Source: Bacteroidota bacterium
Lineage (GTDB): Bacteria; Bacteroidota; Bacteroidia; Bacteroidales; UBA932
Direction of reading: 5' to 3'
NCBI GenBank assembly: GCA_017860395.1
Contig: JAGDMC010000069.1
Location: 1 to 7,063 of the forward strand
DNA length: 7,063 nt
The notes beneath the pieces are model-generated. The model was not told the DNA's origin and did not search any database. It saw only the letters and a program-made list of their open reading frames with translations. Every line of letters begins with the position of its first letter. The first letter of the stretch is position 1. This document shows positions 6,155 through 7,063 of this stretch, piece after piece. A program made the translations under genes and the position numbers.

Positions 6155-7063
6155 CTATTTAGACCAGTTTACGGCACTCCTCCGAAGCGGCATTGTCATG
6201 CACCTTGCACCTCCCCCGCCTCGCGGAAGTTCAGAACCATCAATAGTCACAACGCACTTGCCCACCTTTGAAAGGTCGCGTTTTCCGTTAACAACATCCC
6301 ACGCAGGGATTATTTCAAAATCCATTTTGTCCAGTTCGTTAAGAGTATGGACATTCCTCGCATAGGACATAACTTTCCCCGGTTCAAAAGCGAAGAAATT
6401 TGCACCACTGTGCCACTGTTCTCTCTCCTGGTTCCATTCGTCTGCATTGCCTCCGCAAATGATTGGCTCCACTTCCATACCCAGTTTTTTAAGTATCGAA
6501 GGTATGTTATTTACAGTCTTTATCTTTGTAACACGCCCTCCCTCAATTGTCATATGTACTGTCTGGTACTGATTATCATTAAGTATCAGAGGTTCAAAAA
6601 CCATTGCTTTGTCTACATCCAGAAGAGTAAACACCATATCCAGGTGAATAAATGACTCCGGAGAATCCGGGAGTTGCTGAACAATAACATGCCTCTTTTC
6701 AGGACCTTCGGTTTTGCAAAGCCTGTTTACAAGCAGGTCGATACCATTGCTGCTTGTCCTCATTCCGTTTCCTACAATTAAAATATCTTCTCTTGCAATA
6801 AGGATGTCGCCACCTTCCATGAATATCTCCTCGTTACCGGGCTGAAAATCGTGAGCATTGATAACTTCACAATCAAAGAAGTTCGGATTTTTGAAAATTG
6901 CCTCTGTTATGAGCGATTCTCTCATCCTCACTTTACTTGCCATCTTGCAAATTAAAGCTCTGCTGCCTATTGAAACAGCTGCATCTCTGGTAAAGTAAAA
7001 GTTATAAAGCGGCAACAAAGCATAGTAATCGTCCTTTAAATATGCAGTGAGAGTGTTTATCCT
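6155..7063 (-). CDS. Arginine deiminase family protein (N-terminus outside window)
   Basis: Amidinotransferase/deiminase-fold hydrolase most like arginine deiminase, which converts arginine to citrulline and ammonia. The frame is open to the window edge, so the in-frame TTG at 7018 should not be taken as the start; 302 residues are visible. In window numbering the motifs are NFYFTRDAAVSIG (Asp27), FMEGGDILI (Glu83, Asp85), GNGMRTS, FIHLDMVF (His140, Asp142), ERExWHSGANFFAFEPG and the C-terminal GGGGARCMTMPL with nucleophile Cys288 (codon 6202-6200). This is the full catalytic set of arginine deiminases. The Arg that Pseudomonas ArcA has five residues before its Cys is Gly here, while the Arg seven before is kept; as I recall, Mycoplasma enzymes also lack the former. 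No arc operon partners are visible downstream. Arginine deiminase is likely; another guanidino hydrolase of the same fold is possible. Confidence 0.88.
   Translation of the reverse strand, partial: RINTLTAYLKDDYYALLPLYNFYFTRDAAVSIGSRALICKMASKVRMRESLITEAIFKNPNFFDCEVINAHDFQPGNEEIFMEGGDILIAREDILIVGNGMRTSSNGIDLLVNRLCKTEGPEKRHVIVQQLPDSPESFIHLDMVFTLLDVDKAMVFEPLILNDNQYQTVHMTIEGGRVTKIKTVNNIPSILKKLGMEVEPIICGGNADEWNQEREQWHSGANFFAFEPGKVMSYARNVHTLNELDKMDFEIIPAWDVVNGKRDLSKVGKCVVTIDGSELPRGGGGARCMTMPLRRSAVNWSK

Noticed and set aside
6155..7018. Start of the deiminase gene at TTG 7018
   Set aside because: The frame stays open to the window edge with family-like sequence upstream, and the NFYFTRD motif would lie only a few residues after this start, whereas deiminases carry a longer N-terminal region. 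The gene is truncated by the window.

Overview
The window is a 7.06 kb chromosomal housekeeping segment in which every supported gene lies on the minus strand. It looks like Bacteroidota, probably Bacteroidales, though the order is less certain. Three things point there: repeated copies of the phylum's -7 promoter element TAnnTTTG upstream of genes, almost no Shine-Dalgarno sequences, and a PheS encoded away from pheT. Base composition is moderately AT-rich, with AT-rich intergenic stretches.

In the direction of transcription (high to low coordinates) the order is as follows. First comes the 3' part of an arginine deiminase family gene (7063-6155). After 19 bp follows a 1029-residue exported tricorn-type S41 peptidase (6135-3046). 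After 16 bp comes pheS (3029-2004), with its own promoter inside the end of the peptidase gene. Next are tRNA-Gly(GCC) with a good promoter and terminator, tRNA-Leu(UAA) with a strong terminator, and a MarC-family membrane protein (1585-1007). A 155-bp leader region follows, then the start of a ribosomal protein cluster, rplC (851-225) and rplD (218-1, cut by the window edge).

Functionally this is mostly translation machinery (L3, L4, PheRS alpha, two tRNAs). It also holds one inner-membrane protein of unknown transport role and a peptidase/deiminase pair that might be co-transcribed. The pair could link peptide breakdown to arginine use, but that is inference.

I do not see a new defence system, mobile element or CRISPR array. 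The points most worth a second look are three. The ribosomal protein cluster starts at rplC with no rpsJ before it, behind its own promoter and a GC-rich hairpin at the predicted mRNA 5' end. Promoters and terminators are tightly packed around the tRNAs. The tricorn homologue carries a signal peptide and keeps all its recognisable catalytic residues.
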